DNA of 32,289 nucleotides from Sphingomicrobium sp. Lineage in GTDB: Bacteria > Pseudomonadota > Alphaproteobacteria > Sphingomonadales > Sphingomonadaceae. The stretch spans positions 1-32,289 of the forward strand of contig JANWLR010000052.1 in assembly GCA_025450755.1 (NCBI GenBank). Reading direction: 5' to 3'. Shown piece after piece: positions 1 through 8,506 of this stretch (positions within the stretch are counted from its first letter, which is position 1; each line of letters opens with the position of its first letter). The notes below the pieces were generated by a model, which ran no database searches, was not told where the DNA came from, and was given only the letters and a program-made list of their open reading frames with translations. The position numbers and the translations under genes were made by a program.

Positions 1-111
1 GAGCTCGAGCGCCAGGCGGGCGCGATGCGCCGATTGGGCTTCACCGAAGACTATCGGGAAGGTGTCACCGCCTTCCTCGAGAAGCGGCCGCCGAAATTCA
101 GCGGGCGCTAG
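1..111 (+). CDS. Enoyl-CoA hydratase/isomerase family protein, C-terminal end (partial)
   Basis: Only the last 36 residues are in the window, with the frame open from base 1. The C-terminus reads ...[21 protein letters not shown], the usual ending of crotonase-fold enoyl-CoA hydratases (an EG-AFLEKR-P-F motif). Members act on enoyl-CoA thioesters in fatty-acid or related acyl-CoA catabolism, which fits the acyl-CoA dehydrogenase, phosphotransferase and PaaZ genes nearby. The TAG stop (109-111) shares bases with the stop of the convergent dehydratase gene (CTAG at 108-111). Catalytic residues lie outside the window, so the exact substrate cannot be judged. Confidence 0.7.
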   Translation, partial: ELERQAGAMRRLGFTEDYREGVTAFLEKRPPKFSGR

Positions 112-1064
112 GCCGTCACCAGCTCGGCGAACTTGTCGAGGTCGATGTTCCCGCCTGAGACGATGCAAACGATCGGGCCTTCGAGTGTCTCGTCGGAAAG
201 TGCCGCTGCAAGCGCGAGCGCACCAGCGCCCTCGGCAACCACCCGCGCCTTCTCCGCCATAAGGCGCATCGCGTCGCGCACCTGATCCAGGGTGACAGTG
301 ATCGTCCCATCAACGACTGCCTGCATCCGTTGCCACATCCGTTCGGTGACGCTCTTGCCGCCGGCACCGTCGACGAAGGATGCCTGCCAATCAGGAAAGC
401 GCTGCGGCCCTCCGTGCTCGAGCGAATAAGCGTAAGGCGCGGCGGTTTCCGGCTCGGCACCGATTACGCGCACCTCTGGCCGAAGCGCCTTCACAGCGCT
501 TCCGACGCCGGTGATCAGGCCGCCACCACCAATCGCCGCAATCAGGGTGCGCACTTCGGGCAAGTCCTCGACGATCTCTAGGCCCATCGTGCCATGTCCC
601 GCGATAAAATCGTGGTTGTCGAATGGGTGGACGAAGGTGCCGTGCATTCCTTCGAACGAATGACTTTCCGCGGCCACCCAAGCCTGCTCGTAGGAGACCG
701 GCACGATTTCCGCGCCAAGCGCCCGCATTCGATCGAGCTTGGTCTGCGGGGCCGTCTCGATCGCAACCACGGAGCAGAGTACGCCGAACTCGCGCGCTGC
801 ATAAGCTACGCCTTGTCCCGCATTGCCCGCACTGATCGTCCATACCCCGCGGGAGCGCTCCTCGTCGGACAGCCGCGCAACCGCATTGGCGCCGCCGCGA
901 ATCTTGTAGGCGTTGGTCGGCTGCAGGTTTTCAAGCTTCAGGTAGATCTCGCGATTGCCGCCCACGTCTAGCTTCACCAGCGGGGTCCTCAGCACGGTTG
1001 CCGAAATCCGCTTGCGGGCATCTTCGATGTCAGCGAGCGCAATGGGCCTGACAGGTTCGATCAT
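108..1064 (-). CDS. PLP-dependent threonine/serine dehydratase (ammonia-lyase)
   Basis: A 318-aa fold-type II PLP enzyme. The Schiff-base lysine is K54 in [10 protein letters not shown], a substrate-loop motif SAGNAGQG lies at about 78-85, and the phosphate-binding glycine loop GGGGL is at 179-183. The family deaminates threonine or serine to a 2-oxo acid plus ammonia; some members are serine racemases or 3-hydroxyaspartate ammonia-lyases. There is no C-terminal ACT regulatory domain, so this is the short form rather than long biosynthetic IlvA. The ATG at 1062-1064 is chosen because GGAGG lies just upstream on the minus strand; the frame stays open another 53 codons but that part overlaps the divergent DUF3309 gene. 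Substrate preference cannot be settled from sequence alone. Confidence 0.88.
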   Translation of the reverse strand: MIEPVRPIALADIEDARKRISATVLRTPLVKLDVGGNREIYLKLENLQPTNAYKIRGGANAVARLSDEERSRGVWTISAGNAGQGVAYAAREFGVLCSVVAIETAPQTKLDRMRALGAEIVPVSYEQAWVAAESHSFEGMHGTFVHPFDNHDFIAGHGTMGLEIVEDLPEVRTLIAAIGGGGLITGVGSAVKALRPEVRVIGAEPETAAPYAYSLEHGGPQRFPDWQASFVDGAGGKSVTERMWQRMQAVVDGTITVTLDQVRDAMRLMAEKARVVAEGAGALALAAALSDETLEGPIVCIVSGGNIDLDKFAELVTA

Positions 1065-1155
1065 TTCGCCCTCCTCCCACGCGCGCCAAACCGCTGCAAC
1101 CCTCGCAGCGCTCCGTTCGTTGCGCTTGACAAACAGCCATAAGAGGAGAGCACCC

Positions 1156-1308
1156 GTGGGTCTCATCATCGTCATCATACTCATTCTGCTGCTGGTCGGC
1201 GCGGTACCGCATTGGGGATACAACAGGGGCTGGGGTTATGGACCGTCGGGTCTGCTGGGCCTGATCCTGATTATTGTCGTCATCCTGCTATTGATGGGTC
1301 GCCTGTAG
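1156..1308 (+). CDS. DUF3309 family small membrane peptide
   Basis: A 50-aa peptide starting with GTG at 1156, preceded by AAGAGGAGAG as ribosome binding site. It has two hydrophobic helices (about residues 2-17 and 33-49) separated by the loop HWGYNRGWGYGPSG. The aromatic, glycine-rich loop with W-G-YGPSG is the hallmark of DUF3309, a family of tiny proteobacterial membrane proteins of unknown function. It is divergent from the dehydratase gene (91 bp between starts) and convergent with the phosphotransferase gene (3-bp gap between stops). Family assignment is good; function is unknown. Confidence 0.82.
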   Translation: MGLIIVIILILLLVGAVPHWGYNRGWGYGPSGLLGLILIIVVILLLMGRL

Positions 1309-1311
1309 TTC

Positions 1312-2331
1312 TCAGGCGCCCGCCTTCAGCGCAAAGCCCCAGGCGGCTTTGGCGAGCATCGGCACGCGCTTGGCCATTTCCGCGGCCTGCGCGTGCGATG
1401 CCGTGCCATCGAGGACGCGCTTCTTGATACCCTGGACGATGCCGGCGAGACGGAAAAGATTGTAGGCGAAATACCAGTCGAGCTTCGCTGCGACCGGTAC
1501 GCCCGATCGAGTCGAGTAGAGCTCGACGATTTCGTCCAGGCCCGGAATGCCGAGCGCTTCTAGGTCGAGGCCGGCGAGGCCCGCCCCTCCGTCCGCAGGC
1601 ATCGTCCATTGCATGGCGAGATAGGAGAAATCAGCGAGCGGATCGCCGAGCGTCGCAAGCTCCCAGTCGAGCACGGCGGTGAGCGTTCCGTCACCATCGA
1701 ACACTACATTGTCGATGCGATAGTCGCCGTGGACAATCGAGGTGCGCGACTGCTCCGGAAGAGTTTCCGGAAGAAAGGCGATCAGCCGCTCCATCTCCGG
1801 GATATATTCGGTTTCGGAGTCGCGATACTGCCGTGTCCATCGCGCCACCTGTCGCTCGAAATAATTGCCGGGGCGCCCGAAGTTGGCGAGGTCCGCGGCG
1901 ACCGGATCGATATTGTGCAGGTCGGCGAGCGTTTCGACCAACTGCTCATACATCCGCTGCCGCGTCCCAGGATCGAAATCGGGCAGCGCGCCATCCGCAT
2001 AGGGCCGTCCCTTCGCCATCTCCATGATGTAGAAGATCGCGCCGATCACCTCGGGATCGCTGCATAGCGCGAGCGGCTCCGGCACCGGGAAGCCGAGCGG
2101 ATGGAGTGCGGACAGGAGCCGATACTCCCGGTCCACCGCATGCGCCGAAGGGAGCAGTTGCCCGAAAGGCTTGCGGCGCATGACGAAATCGCCGGACGCT
2201 GCCCGGATCCGGTAGGTCGGGTTCGACTGCCCCGATGCGAATTTGGTCAGCGTGAACGGTCCGGCAAATCCTTCGACGTTTGCTGCCAGCCAGCTGCCCA
2301 GCGCAACTTCGTCAATCTGCTGATCGCTCAC
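1312..2331 (-). CDS. Phosphotransferase family protein (APH/choline-kinase fold, ACAD10-like partner)
   Basis: A 339-aa aminoglycoside-phosphotransferase-like kinase. The catalytic Brenner motif [12 protein letters not shown] and the metal-binding [14 protein letters not shown] are both intact, so it is probably an active kinase. Family members of this subtype sit next to acyl-CoA dehydrogenases in many proteobacteria, and the two are fused in mammalian ACAD10/11, which phosphorylate 4-hydroxyacyl-CoAs so that the hydroxyl can be removed. Here the start overlaps the stop of the upstream acyl-CoA dehydrogenase by four bases (ATGA, 2328-2331), implying translational coupling. The hydroxyacyl-CoA role is inferred from the partner gene; resistance to aminoglycosides is not implied. 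Confidence 0.88.
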   Translation of the reverse strand: MSDQQIDEVALGSWLAANVEGFAGPFTLTKFASGQSNPTYRIRAASGDFVMRRKPFGQLLPSAHAVDREYRLLSALHPLGFPVPEPLALCSDPEVIGAIFYIMEMAKGRPYADGALPDFDPGTRQRMYEQLVETLADLHNIDPVAADLANFGRPGNYFERQVARWTRQYRDSETEYIPEMERLIAFLPETLPEQSRTSIVHGDYRIDNVVFDGDGTLTAVLDWELATLGDPLADFSYLAMQWTMPADGGAGLAGLDLEALGIPGLDEIVELYSTRSGVPVAAKLDWYFAYNLFRLAGIVQGIKKRVLDGTASHAQAAEMAKRVPMLAKAAWGFALKAGA

Positions 2332-3563
2332 CGGTGCTTCTTATACTCCAGCCGGGCGATCGCGCGGCGGTGCACCTCGTCGGGGCCATCGGCGAGCCGC
2401 AGCGTGCGGATCGAGGCATAAGCGCGCGCCAACCCAACGTCGTCCGAAACTCCGGCGGCGCCAAACGCCTGGATCGCGTCGTCGATAATCTTCAGCGCCA
2501 TGATCGGCGCGGCGACCTTGATCATCGCGATCTCGCCCTGAGCAGCCTTGTTGCCAGCGCGGTCCATCATGTCGGCTGCCTTGAGGCAGAGAAGACGCGT
2601 CATCTCGATGTCGATGCGGGCATTGGCGACCCGCTCCTCCCACACGCCCTGCTCGGCGATCGTCTTGCCGAACGCGGTGCGGCTCATGAGCCGCTTCACC
2701 ATCGCATCGAGCGCTTCTTCGGCCGCGCCAATGGTGCGCATGCAATGGTGGATGCGCCCCGGTCCCAAGCGACCCTGCGCGATCTCGAACCCCCTGCCGT
2801 CACCCAGCAACATGTTCGACGGCGGCACGCGCACGTCGTTGAGCTCGATCTCCATGTGGCCGTGCGGCGCATCGTCGTAGCCGAACACCGGCAGATGCCG
2901 CTTGATCGTCACCCGCTCGGCGTCGAGCGGGACCAGGATCATCGACTGCTGCTTGTGAATGTCGGCCGAGGGGTCGGTCTTCCCCATCAGGATGGCCACC
3001 TTGCAGCGCGGATCGCCAGCCCCGCTCGACCACCATTTGCGGCCGTTGATGACATATTCGTTGCCGCGCATCTCGATCCGGCACTTGATGTTCGTGGCAT
3101 CGGACGAAGCGACATCGGGCTCGGTCATCAGGAAGGCGGATCGGATCTCCCCGTCCATCAAAGGCTTCAGCCACTCGTCCTTCTGATAGCGCGTGCCGTA
3201 GCGGTGGATCACCTCCATGTTGCCGGTGTCGGGCGCGGAGCAATTGAAAACCTCGGACGCCCAGCCGATGCGCCCCATCTCCTCGGCGCAGAAGGCGTAT
3301 TGGAGGTTCGACAGCGCCGGGCCGTCAAATTCGAAGCTGTCGTCCACCGGCGTCGCACCGTGCGACGGCGGCATGAACAGGTTCCACAACCCTTCGGCGC
3401 GGGCCTTTGCCTTCAGCTCCTCGATGACCGAAAGCACCTTCCAGCGATCGCCCTCGCGCTGCTGCGCGTCATAGTCGGGAACGCGGGGACGGACCTCACG
3501 CTGGATGAAGTCTCGGACGCGGTCGCGCCAATCGGTCTCTGCCGCCCCAAGGCTGAAATCCAT
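2328..3563 (-). CDS. Acyl-CoA dehydrogenase family protein
   Basis: A 411-aa flavoprotein of the acyl-CoA dehydrogenase superfamily, with the N-terminal helical domain, the middle beta domain ([24 protein letters not shown]) and the C-terminal helical domain ([13 protein letters not shown], then [12 protein letters not shown]). The ending [17 protein letters not shown] is typical of the ACAD10/11-like group. It should oxidise an acyl-CoA at C2-C3 using FAD and pass electrons to ETF. It is the first gene of a two-gene operon with the phosphotransferase and is divergent from the SDR gene 46 bp away, so their promoters share a very short space. The physiological acyl chain is not evident. Confidence 0.93.
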   Translation of the reverse strand: MDFSLGAAETDWRDRVRDFIQREVRPRVPDYDAQQREGDRWKVLSVIEELKAKARAEGLWNLFMPPSHGATPVDDSFEFDGPALSNLQYAFCAEEMGRIGWASEVFNCSAPDTGNMEVIHRYGTRYQKDEWLKPLMDGEIRSAFLMTEPDVASSDATNIKCRIEMRGNEYVINGRKWWSSGAGDPRCKVAILMGKTDPSADIHKQQSMILVPLDAERVTIKRHLPVFGYDDAPHGHMEIELNDVRVPPSNMLLGDGRGFEIAQGRLGPGRIHHCMRTIGAAEEALDAMVKRLMSRTAFGKTIAEQGVWEERVANARIDIEMTRLLCLKAADMMDRAGNKAAQGEIAMIKVAAPIMALKIIDDAIQAFGAAGVSDDVGLARAYASIRTLRLADGPDEVHRRAIARLEYKKHR

Positions 3564-3609
3564 GGCCCGCGGCCTATCAGCAACAATGTCAGTTGGCTAT
3601 GAGGCGCGC

Positions 3610-4362
3610 ATGACAAAGCTCGCGGGCAAGGTAGCGATCGTGACGGGCGCCGCTTCGGGCATCGGCAAGGCGACCGTCGAGCTGGTCCGCAGGGCAGGCG
3701 CGACCGTCATCGGAGCCGCTGTCAGCGAAGGTGCTGATGCGATCTGCGATGCTGGGAACGAGGCGGAGGTCCACACGCTCGTCGAGCAGGTGGCGCGCGA
3801 ACATGGCGGCCTCGACATCTTTTTCGCCAATGCCGGTATTTCCGGCGGGTTCGCGACTATCGCCGAGCAGACAGCCGAGGACTGGACTGAGATCCTCCGC
3901 GTCAATCTCATTGGTCCGTTCCTGGCAGTCAAGCTTGCAGCACCGCTGATGAACTTGCGGGGCGGCGGCTCGATCATCTGCACGGCAAGCGTCGCCGGCC
4001 TGCGTGCCGGTGCAGGAGGCGCGGCCTATTCGGCATCCAAGGCGGGCGTGATCAATCTGGTGCAATCGGCTGCCCAGCAACTCGCCGGCAGCGGAGTTCG
4101 CGTCAACGCCATCTGCCCGGGCCTGATCGAAACCGGAATGACGCGTCCTATCTATGAGATGGCTCGGGCCAGCGGACAGGAGCAGCGGCTAGGCGAGCTC
4201 AACCCGCTGCGCCGCGGCGGCGAGCCGGAGGAAATCGCACAGGCGGCCTTGTTCCTCGCATCTGACGATTCGAGTTACATGAATGGCACGGCCCTGGTCG
4301 TCGATGGTGGGCTCTCATCCAGCCATCCGACGACGCGAAAGTTCGAACTGCGAATGCTTTGA
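3610..4362 (+). CDS. Short-chain dehydrogenase/reductase (SDR)
   Basis: A 250-aa classical SDR. The Rossmann cofactor motif TGAASGIG is at 12-19, NAG at 74-76, and the catalytic set is S127, Y140 and K144 (YSASK). The family catalyses NAD(P)-dependent oxidoreduction of alcohols and ketones. ATG 3610 is chosen because the protein then begins [16 protein letters not shown], the normal SDR start; the frame is open upstream with an ATG at 3586. The ending [13 protein letters not shown] is slightly longer than usual. It is divergent from the acyl-CoA dehydrogenase and could be the hydroxyacyl-CoA step of the same pathway, but this is inference. Confidence 0.9.
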   Translation: MTKLAGKVAIVTGAASGIGKATVELVRRAGATVIGAAVSEGADAICDAGNEAEVHTLVEQVAREHGGLDIFFANAGISGGFATIAEQTAEDWTEILRVNLIGPFLAVKLAAPLMNLRGGGSIICTASVAGLRAGAGGAAYSASKAGVINLVQSAAQQLAGSGVRVNAICPGLIETGMTRPIYEMARASGQEQRLGELNPLRRGGEPEEIAQAALFLASDDSSYMNGTALVVDGGLSSSHPTTRKFELRML

Positions 4363-4369
4363 GCATTTT
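4353..4369 (+). terminator. Weak intrinsic terminator at the SDR stop codon
   Basis: AATGCT (4353-4358) and AGCATT (4362-4367) form a 6-bp stem with a 3-nt loop, followed by two further T. The stop codon TGA (4360-4362) lies within the structure. The T-tract is short, so efficiency is doubtful. Confidence 0.3.
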
Positions 4370-4370
4370 C

Positions 4371-4396
4371 GTCATCCGGGCCTTGAGCCGGGAGCC
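4371..4396. repeat. Dispersed intergenic repeat-like sequence (GTCATCC-GGGC-CTTGA-CCGGGA type)
   Basis: The sequence resembles a degenerate copy of the short GTCATCC-C-GG-CTTGA-CC-GGGA intergenic repeats common in alphaproteobacterial genomes. CCGG is repeated around CTTGA, giving a weak palindrome. Only one clear copy is in the window, so this rests on remembered pattern rather than internal duplication. Confidence 0.35.
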
Positions 4397-4457
4397 GCCT
4401 TGTTCTTAGCTGGTAAAGCTAGTTGCCGCACTCTCCAACCCCACAAGTGCGGATCGC

Positions 4458-4487
4458 GAATGTCCGCTTCAAACTTTGCAGACATTC
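4458..4487. repeat. Inverted repeat GAATGTCCGC-N10-GCAGACATTC
   Basis: Arms at 4458-4467 and 4478-4487 are complementary at 9 of 10 positions around a 10-nt spacer. It resembles the 'AATGTCCGC...GC(A/G)GACATT' repeats scattered between genes in sphingomonads (recalled pattern, not verified). It could form an RNA hairpin in a read-through transcript or be a repeat-element relic. Confidence 0.5.
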
Positions 4488-4668
4488 GGGCGCAGTGGAC
4501 GCGAACCTTTCAATGTAGGAATTCATCTGCCACCCTCCGGCCCATGGCGCTGCTGCCGTCGAGCATTGGAATCCTGACATGCCCGAACGCGCTTAAGTTC
4601 ACACAAAATAGCGACGCATCGCCTGACTTTAGTGACTTTACGCGAGTCTTCCCTCACGGACCGACCCC

Positions 4669-6690
4669 ATGAAAACTCCCCAGCTTCTGAATTACGAGCG
4701 CGACCGGTGGGTCGCTGGCGATGGCAACCTCACCGAGATCCCGAGCGCGATCGACGGCGCTCCAGTCGCGACGACCGGCTCGGGCGGAATCGATTTCGGC
4801 GGAATGCTTCAGCATGCGCGCGAGGTCGGCGGCCCGGCGCTGCGCAAGCTGACGTTCCACGACCGTGCGCGCATGATCAAAGCGCTGGGACTAGCGATTA
4901 TGGCGCGCAAGGAGGAGCTCTACGAGCTCAATTACCTGACCGGCGCGACGCGCAAGGATGGGTGGATCGACATCGAAGGCGGCGCCGGAACACTCTTCTC
5001 CTTCTCGTCCAAGGGCCGGCGTGAGCTTCCCGACGCGCACGTGTTGCTCGACGGACAGCTCGAAGTATTGTCGAAGCACGGCACCTTCGTCGGCCAGCAT
5101 ATCTATACGCCCCTGCAGGGCGCGGCGGTGCATATCAACGCATTCAACTTCCCCGTCTGGGGAATGCTCGAGAAGCTGGCGCCGACGCTGCTGGCTGGCG
5201 TTCCCGCGATCGTCAAACCGGCGTCAGCGACCGCCTACCTCACCGAAACTGCCTTCAAGATCATGGTCGAGGCCGAGATCCTGCCGCCGGGCGCCATCCA
5301 GTTGATCGTCGGAGGCGTCGGCGACCTGTTCGACCATCTCACGGGGCAGGACGTCGTCAGCTTCACCGGCTCGGCCCACACTGCGCTGAAGCTGAAATCA
5401 CACCCGACTGTCGTAAGAGAATCCGTCAGGTTTGTTGCGGAACAGGACAGCCTGAACGCCTCGCTGCTCGGTCCCGATGCCGCGCCCGGGACGACCGAGT
5501 TCGAGCTCTTCATCAAGGAAGTCGCGACCGAGATGACGGTGAAGGCAGGCCAGAAATGCACCGCGATTAGGCGCGCGATGGCGCCTGCTGAATATCTCGA
5601 TGCGGTTCAGGAGGCACTTACCGAGCGGCTGGCGAGAACCAAGGTCGGTGATCCACGCGCCGAAGACACGCGCATGGGCGCGCTCGTCAGCGTCAGCCAG
5701 CGCGAGGATGTGAAGCAGAAGATCGCCGAGCTCGAAGCGGCGGGAGCGCGGGTCGTCGCAGGCGATCCCAATGCCGAGCCGCCGATTCCAGGCGGGGCGT
5801 TCCTGCTGCCCGTGCTCCTGCGCTCGGACGATCCCTGGGGCGCGGCAGCGGTCCACGACTGCGAGCCCTTCGGCCCGGTCGCTACAATCATGCCGTACCG
5901 GGACATGGGCGACGCGATCGCGCTTGCGAATCGCGGCAAGGGCAGCCTTGCGCTGTCGCTGTTCACCCATTCGCCCGAAGCGGCGCGCGAGTTCGTCCGG
6001 GGGGCGGCCGCTTATCATGGGCGCATGCTGGTGCTGAACCGCGACAATTTCGTGGAATCGACTGGTCATGGCTCGCCGCTGCCGGTGCTAGTCCACGGCG
6101 GCCCCGGCCGCGCCGGCGGAAGCGAGGAGATGGGCGGCACGCGCGGTGTCAAGCATTACATGCAGCGCACCGCGCTGCAGTCGACGCCGGCGATGATCTC
6201 GGCGATCACCGAGCAATATGTGCCCGGCGCTCCCAAGCACATCGTCGACGTGCACCCGTTTCGCCGGAAGATGAGCGAGCTTCACATCGGAGACACGTGG
6301 AAGACCGGCAGCCGCACGGTCACGCTCGAGGATATCGAGCATTTCGCCGAGTTCACGGGCGACAAATTCTATGCGCACATGGATGAGGAGGCGGCCAAGG
6401 CGTCACTGATCTTCGAAGGGCGTGTTGCACACGGATATTTGATCCTGAGCTTCGCCGCCGGTCTGTTCGTCGATCCCGATCCGGGCCCTGTTCTCGCCAA
6501 TACGGGCCTCGAAAATTTGCGCTTCCTGACGCCGCTTTATCCCGGCGATTCGATGCGCGTGGAGCTCACCGTCCGCTCCATGTCCCTCAAAAGCGATGAA
6601 ACGGGCGTAGTGCGCTGGGCCGTCGAAATCTTCAACCAGAAGGACGAACTGGTCGCGACCTATGACCTTCTGACCGAGAACGTGCCGTAA
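4669..6690 (+). CDS. paaZ: Bifunctional oxepin-CoA hydrolase / 3-oxo-5,6-dehydrosuberyl-CoA semialdehyde dehydrogenase
   Basis: A 673-aa two-domain fusion, close to the E. coli PaaZ length. Residues 1 to about 515 are an aldehyde dehydrogenase with catalytic C297 (GQKCTAIR) and general base E258 (FVAEQDSLN). About residues 530-673 are a MaoC-type (R)-hydratase with the dyad D565 and H570. PaaZ opens the oxepin ring of the phenylacetyl-CoA pathway and oxidises the released semialdehyde. All key residues of both domains are present, offset slightly from the E. coli positions. No paaABCDE oxygenase genes are in the window, so either they lie elsewhere or the enzyme serves a related ring-cleavage route. 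ATG 4669 gives the standard PaaZ N-terminus. Confidence 0.93.
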   Translation: MKTPQLLNYERDRWVAGDGNLTEIPSAIDGAPVATTGSGGIDFGGMLQHAREVGGPALRKLTFHDRARMIKALGLAIMARKEELYELNYLTGATRKDGWIDIEGGAGTLFSFSSKGRRELPDAHVLLDGQLEVLSKHGTFVGQHIYTPLQGAAVHINAFNFPVWGMLEKLAPTLLAGVPAIVKPASATAYLTETAFKIMVEAEILPPGAIQLIVGGVGDLFDHLTGQDVVSFTGSAHTALKLKSHPTVVRESVRFVAEQDSLNASLLGPDAAPGTTEFELFIKEVATEMTVKAGQKCTAIRRAMAPAEYLDAVQEALTERLARTKVGDPRAEDTRMGALVSVSQREDVKQKIAELEAAGARVVAGDPNAEPPIPGGAFLLPVLLRSDDPWGAAAVHDCEPFGPVATIMPYRDMGDAIALANRGKGSLALSLFTHSPEAAREFVRGAAAYHGRMLVLNRDNFVESTGHGSPLPVLVHGGPGRAGGSEEMGGTRGVKHYMQRTALQSTPAMISAITEQYVPGAPKHIVDVHPFRRKMSELHIGDTWKTGSRTVTLEDIEHFAEFTGDKFYAHMDEEAAKASLIFEGRVAHGYLILSFAAGLFVDPDPGPVLANTGLENLRFLTPLYPGDSMRVELTVRSMSLKSDETGVVRWAVEIFNQKDELVATYDLLTENVP

Positions 6691-6709
6691 CGGCGGGAAC
6701 GCCGCTTTC
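6691..6709 (+). terminator. Short hairpin after paaZ, possible terminator
   Basis: CGGCG (6691-6695) and CGCCG (6700-6704) pair around GGAA, a GNRA-type tetraloop, followed by CTTTCC. The stem begins directly after the paaZ stop. The T-run is poor, so termination would be weak. Confidence 0.35.
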
Positions 6710-6754
6710 CGACCGTTCGTTTTTCACGGTGGATTTCCCGAAAGGAGAGCAGCC

Positions 6755-7183
6755 ATGAAAGTCAGCGAAGTGATGACGCGCGACGTCCGGACGGTTCGGC
6801 CCGATCAGCCGGTGCAGGAAGCCGCATCCTTCATGCTCAGTGCCGACGCGGGCTCCATCCCGGTCATCGACGGCGACCGCCTGATCGGCATGATCACAGA
6901 TCGCGACATTGCCGTGCGCGGGGTCGCGAAGGGTTATGGACCTGACACTCCCGTACGCGAGCTAATGACCGACGATCTCGTTATTGCACGGCTTGATGAT
7001 GACACAGACGACGTCGCTTCGCGCATGAGCAACGCGCAGGTTCGCCGTCTGCCAGTGATCGATGATCAGCAGCGGCTTTGCGGAATCGTCAGTCTCGGGG
7101 ACCTCACCCAGAAAGGCGACGACGGTGCGGCCGAGCAGGCACTCGAAGGCGTAACTGAGCCGGGCGGCGAGCACCGGCAGTAA
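6755..7183 (+). CDS. CBS domain-containing protein
   Basis: A 142-aa protein consisting of two CBS repeats (about 1-60 and 68-130). Motifs are MKVSEVMTRDVRTV, GSIPVIDGDRLIGMITDRDIAVR, then VRRLPVIDDQQRLCGIVSLGDL. CBS pairs bind adenine nucleotides and usually sense energy charge or act as stress-related regulators; no output domain is fused here. An excellent ribosome binding site (AAAGGAG) precedes the ATG. The gene converges on atpF with only 3 bp between stop codons and no terminator between them, so the 3' ends of the two transcripts probably overlap. The target is unknown. Confidence 0.92.
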   Translation: MKVSEVMTRDVRTVRPDQPVQEAASFMLSADAGSIPVIDGDRLIGMITDRDIAVRGVAKGYGPDTPVRELMTDDLVIARLDDDTDDVASRMSNAQVRRLPVIDDQQRLCGIVSLGDLTQKGDDGAAEQALEGVTEPGGEHRQ

Positions 7184-7186
7184 AGG

Positions 7187-7729
7187 TCAACGACCCGCGA
7201 ACTCCTTGATCGCCAGGTCTACGAGCTTTGCATCGCTGGATGCATCGTGACGCTCGGCGATAATCTTGGCGGCTGCCTTTGCAGCGGCGTCGGCGGCCAC
7301 GGAGCGCAGCTGCTCCACCGCTGAGCGCTCCTCGGCGGCGATCTTGTCCTCGGCCATCCGCGTGCGCCGCTCGATCAAAGCTTCGGCATCCGTCCTCGCC
7401 TTGGCAACGATCTCCCCGGCTTCGTGATGCGCTCGCTCGAGGAGCGCTTCGCGGTCCTTCTCGGCCGATTTCGACTTCGCCTCATATTCGGCTTTCAGCG
7501 CCTCGGCTTCCTTGCGCAGGGACTCAGCTTCGGCGAGCTGGTCGCGGATCAGCGCAATCTTGCTGTCGAGCGCCTTGCCGATCGCATGGTGGACCTTTTT
7601 CCAGGCCAGGAGAGCAAAGACGATCAATACGGCGAGTGCCACCCAGCCGCCAGGATTGAGCCAAAACGCCGTGGGTTCTGCGGATTGAGGAGCGGGTGCC
7701 GCGGCCGCAATCATGAGGAGGCTAGACAT
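7187..7729 (-). CDS. atpF: F0F1 ATP synthase subunit b
   Basis: A 180-aa peripheral-stalk subunit: a short alanine/proline-rich N-terminus, one membrane helix at about residues 27-45 (GGWVALAVLIVFALLAWKKV), then a long charged, alanine-rich coiled coil to the C-terminus. It is the last gene of the F0 operon and overlaps the end of the b' gene by 8 bp. b and b' form a heterodimer linking the a subunit to F1 delta in alphaproteobacteria and phototrophs. The F1 genes are not in this window, which fits the usual split of F0 and F1 operons in alphaproteobacteria. Confidence 0.93.
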   Translation of the reverse strand: MSSLLMIAAAAPAPQSAEPTAFWLNPGGWVALAVLIVFALLAWKKVHHAIGKALDSKIALIRDQLAEAESLRKEAEALKAEYEAKSKSAEKDREALLERAHHEAGEIVAKARTDAEALIERRTRMAEDKIAAEERSAVEQLRSVAADAAAKAAAKIIAERHDASSDAKLVDLAIKEFAGR

Positions 7730-8213
7730 TGAACTCGGCCCTCACTGCTTCGGCGGCCTGCTTGCTGTCGACTGTGATGCCGGTCAGCCGTTGCACCATC
7801 TCTTGTGCCGCTTGCGCAGCGAACGTCTCGATCTCTGCACGAGCTGCCTGGCTTGCCTCACGAATCTTGTCTTCCGCGGTCTCGATCTTCCGATGGAGCT
7901 TGTCCGCCGCAGCCTTGACCTTCTTCTCGGTCTCGTGAGCGCTCGCCTGCTTGGCTTCCTCGGCAATGCGAGCGGCGTCGACACGCGCCAAGTCCATTCG
8001 CGCGCGCCACGCCGCCTCGGTTTCGTCTGCCGCAGCTCGGGCCTTCTGAGCCGCCTCGAGGTCCCCGGCGATCTTACTCTCACGCGTTTCGACGGTGGCC
8101 TGGATCTTCGGAACCATTCCTCGAGCGATCACGAAGAAGATGAAGCCGAGCGCTATCGCCAGCCACAGGAACTGCGACAGATAGACTTCGGAGAGCTGGG
8201 AAAGTTGCGGCAT
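7722..8213 (-). CDS. atpF': F0F1 ATP synthase subunit b'
   Basis: A 163-aa b-type subunit. The N-terminus MPQLSQLSEVYLSQFLWLAI leads into a single membrane helix (about 10-32), followed by a charged coiled coil. The 'Q-L-x-Q-x-WL-I' entry to the helix and the C-terminal GITVDSKQAAEAVRAEF are typical of the b' paralogue. It lies between atpE and atpF in the canonical alphaproteobacterial order. The stop overlaps the atpF start by 8 bp, favouring coupled translation and balanced stoichiometry. Confidence 0.92.
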   Translation of the reverse strand: MPQLSQLSEVYLSQFLWLAIALGFIFFVIARGMVPKIQATVETRESKIAGDLEAAQKARAAADETEAAWRARMDLARVDAARIAEEAKQASAHETEKKVKAAADKLHRKIETAEDKIREASQAARAEIETFAAQAAQEMVQRLTGITVDSKQAAEAVRAEFNV

Positions 8214-8251
8214 CGTGCGCTCCTGGGGAGCTTATCCTTGCTCTTGTAGTC

Positions 8252-8479
8252 TTAGAAGGCGAACAGGATGAGCATGGCAACGGCGAACGCCATCAGGCCG
8301 AGAAGCTCGGCAGCGGCGAAGCCGATGTACAAGCGGCCCTGCTGGCCGTCCGAAGCCGCGGGGTTACGAATGGCGCTCTGGAGGAACGATCCGAAGACGT
8401 AACCGACGCCGGCCGCGGCGGCGCCGACACCAATGGCGGCAAGACCAGCGCCGATAAGCTTTGCGGAAGCGACATCCAT
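8252..8479 (-). CDS. atpE: F0F1 ATP synthase subunit c
   Basis: A 75-aa hairpin of two membrane helices forming the rotor ring. The glycine-rich first helix (IGAGLAAIGVGAAAAGVG) and the proton-carrying carboxylate E58 in GFAAAELLGLMAF are intact. The polar loop around residues 38-47 (RNPAASDGQQ) contacts the F1 stalk. A glutamate rather than aspartate is usual for alphaproteobacteria. The helix-2 context lacks the extra polar ligands typical of Na+-type c subunits, so proton coupling is expected. Confidence 0.95.
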   Translation of the reverse strand: MDVASAKLIGAGLAAIGVGAAAAGVGYVFGSFLQSAIRNPAASDGQQGRLYIGFAAAELLGLMAFAVAMLILFAF

Positions 8480-8506
8480 GATTGAACTCCTTTGAAGAAC
8501 TGACGG

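Larger units (their letters stand above)
4363..4668. other. 306-bp non-coding stretch before paaZ
   Basis: No convincing gene is seen. It contains the repeat-like segment at 4371-4396, an inverted repeat at 4458-4487, and the presumed paaZ promoter region near its end. GC is visibly lower from about 4580 to 4650, as expected for a promoter, but no -35/-10 pair stands out clearly and no obvious repressor site was recognised. Confidence 0.5.

Noticed and set aside
2280-3602. A 440-codon open frame on the plus strand opposite the acyl-CoA dehydrogenase
   Set aside because: It lies fully antisense to a well-recognised gene, has a histidine/arginine-rich composition typical of reversed high-GC codons and matches no family.
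6000-6170. The G+C-rich glycine run in paaZ (GGPGRAGGSEEMGGTRG) as a possible repeat or inserted element
   Set aside because: It is part of the normal aldehyde dehydrogenase C-terminal region of PaaZ proteins.
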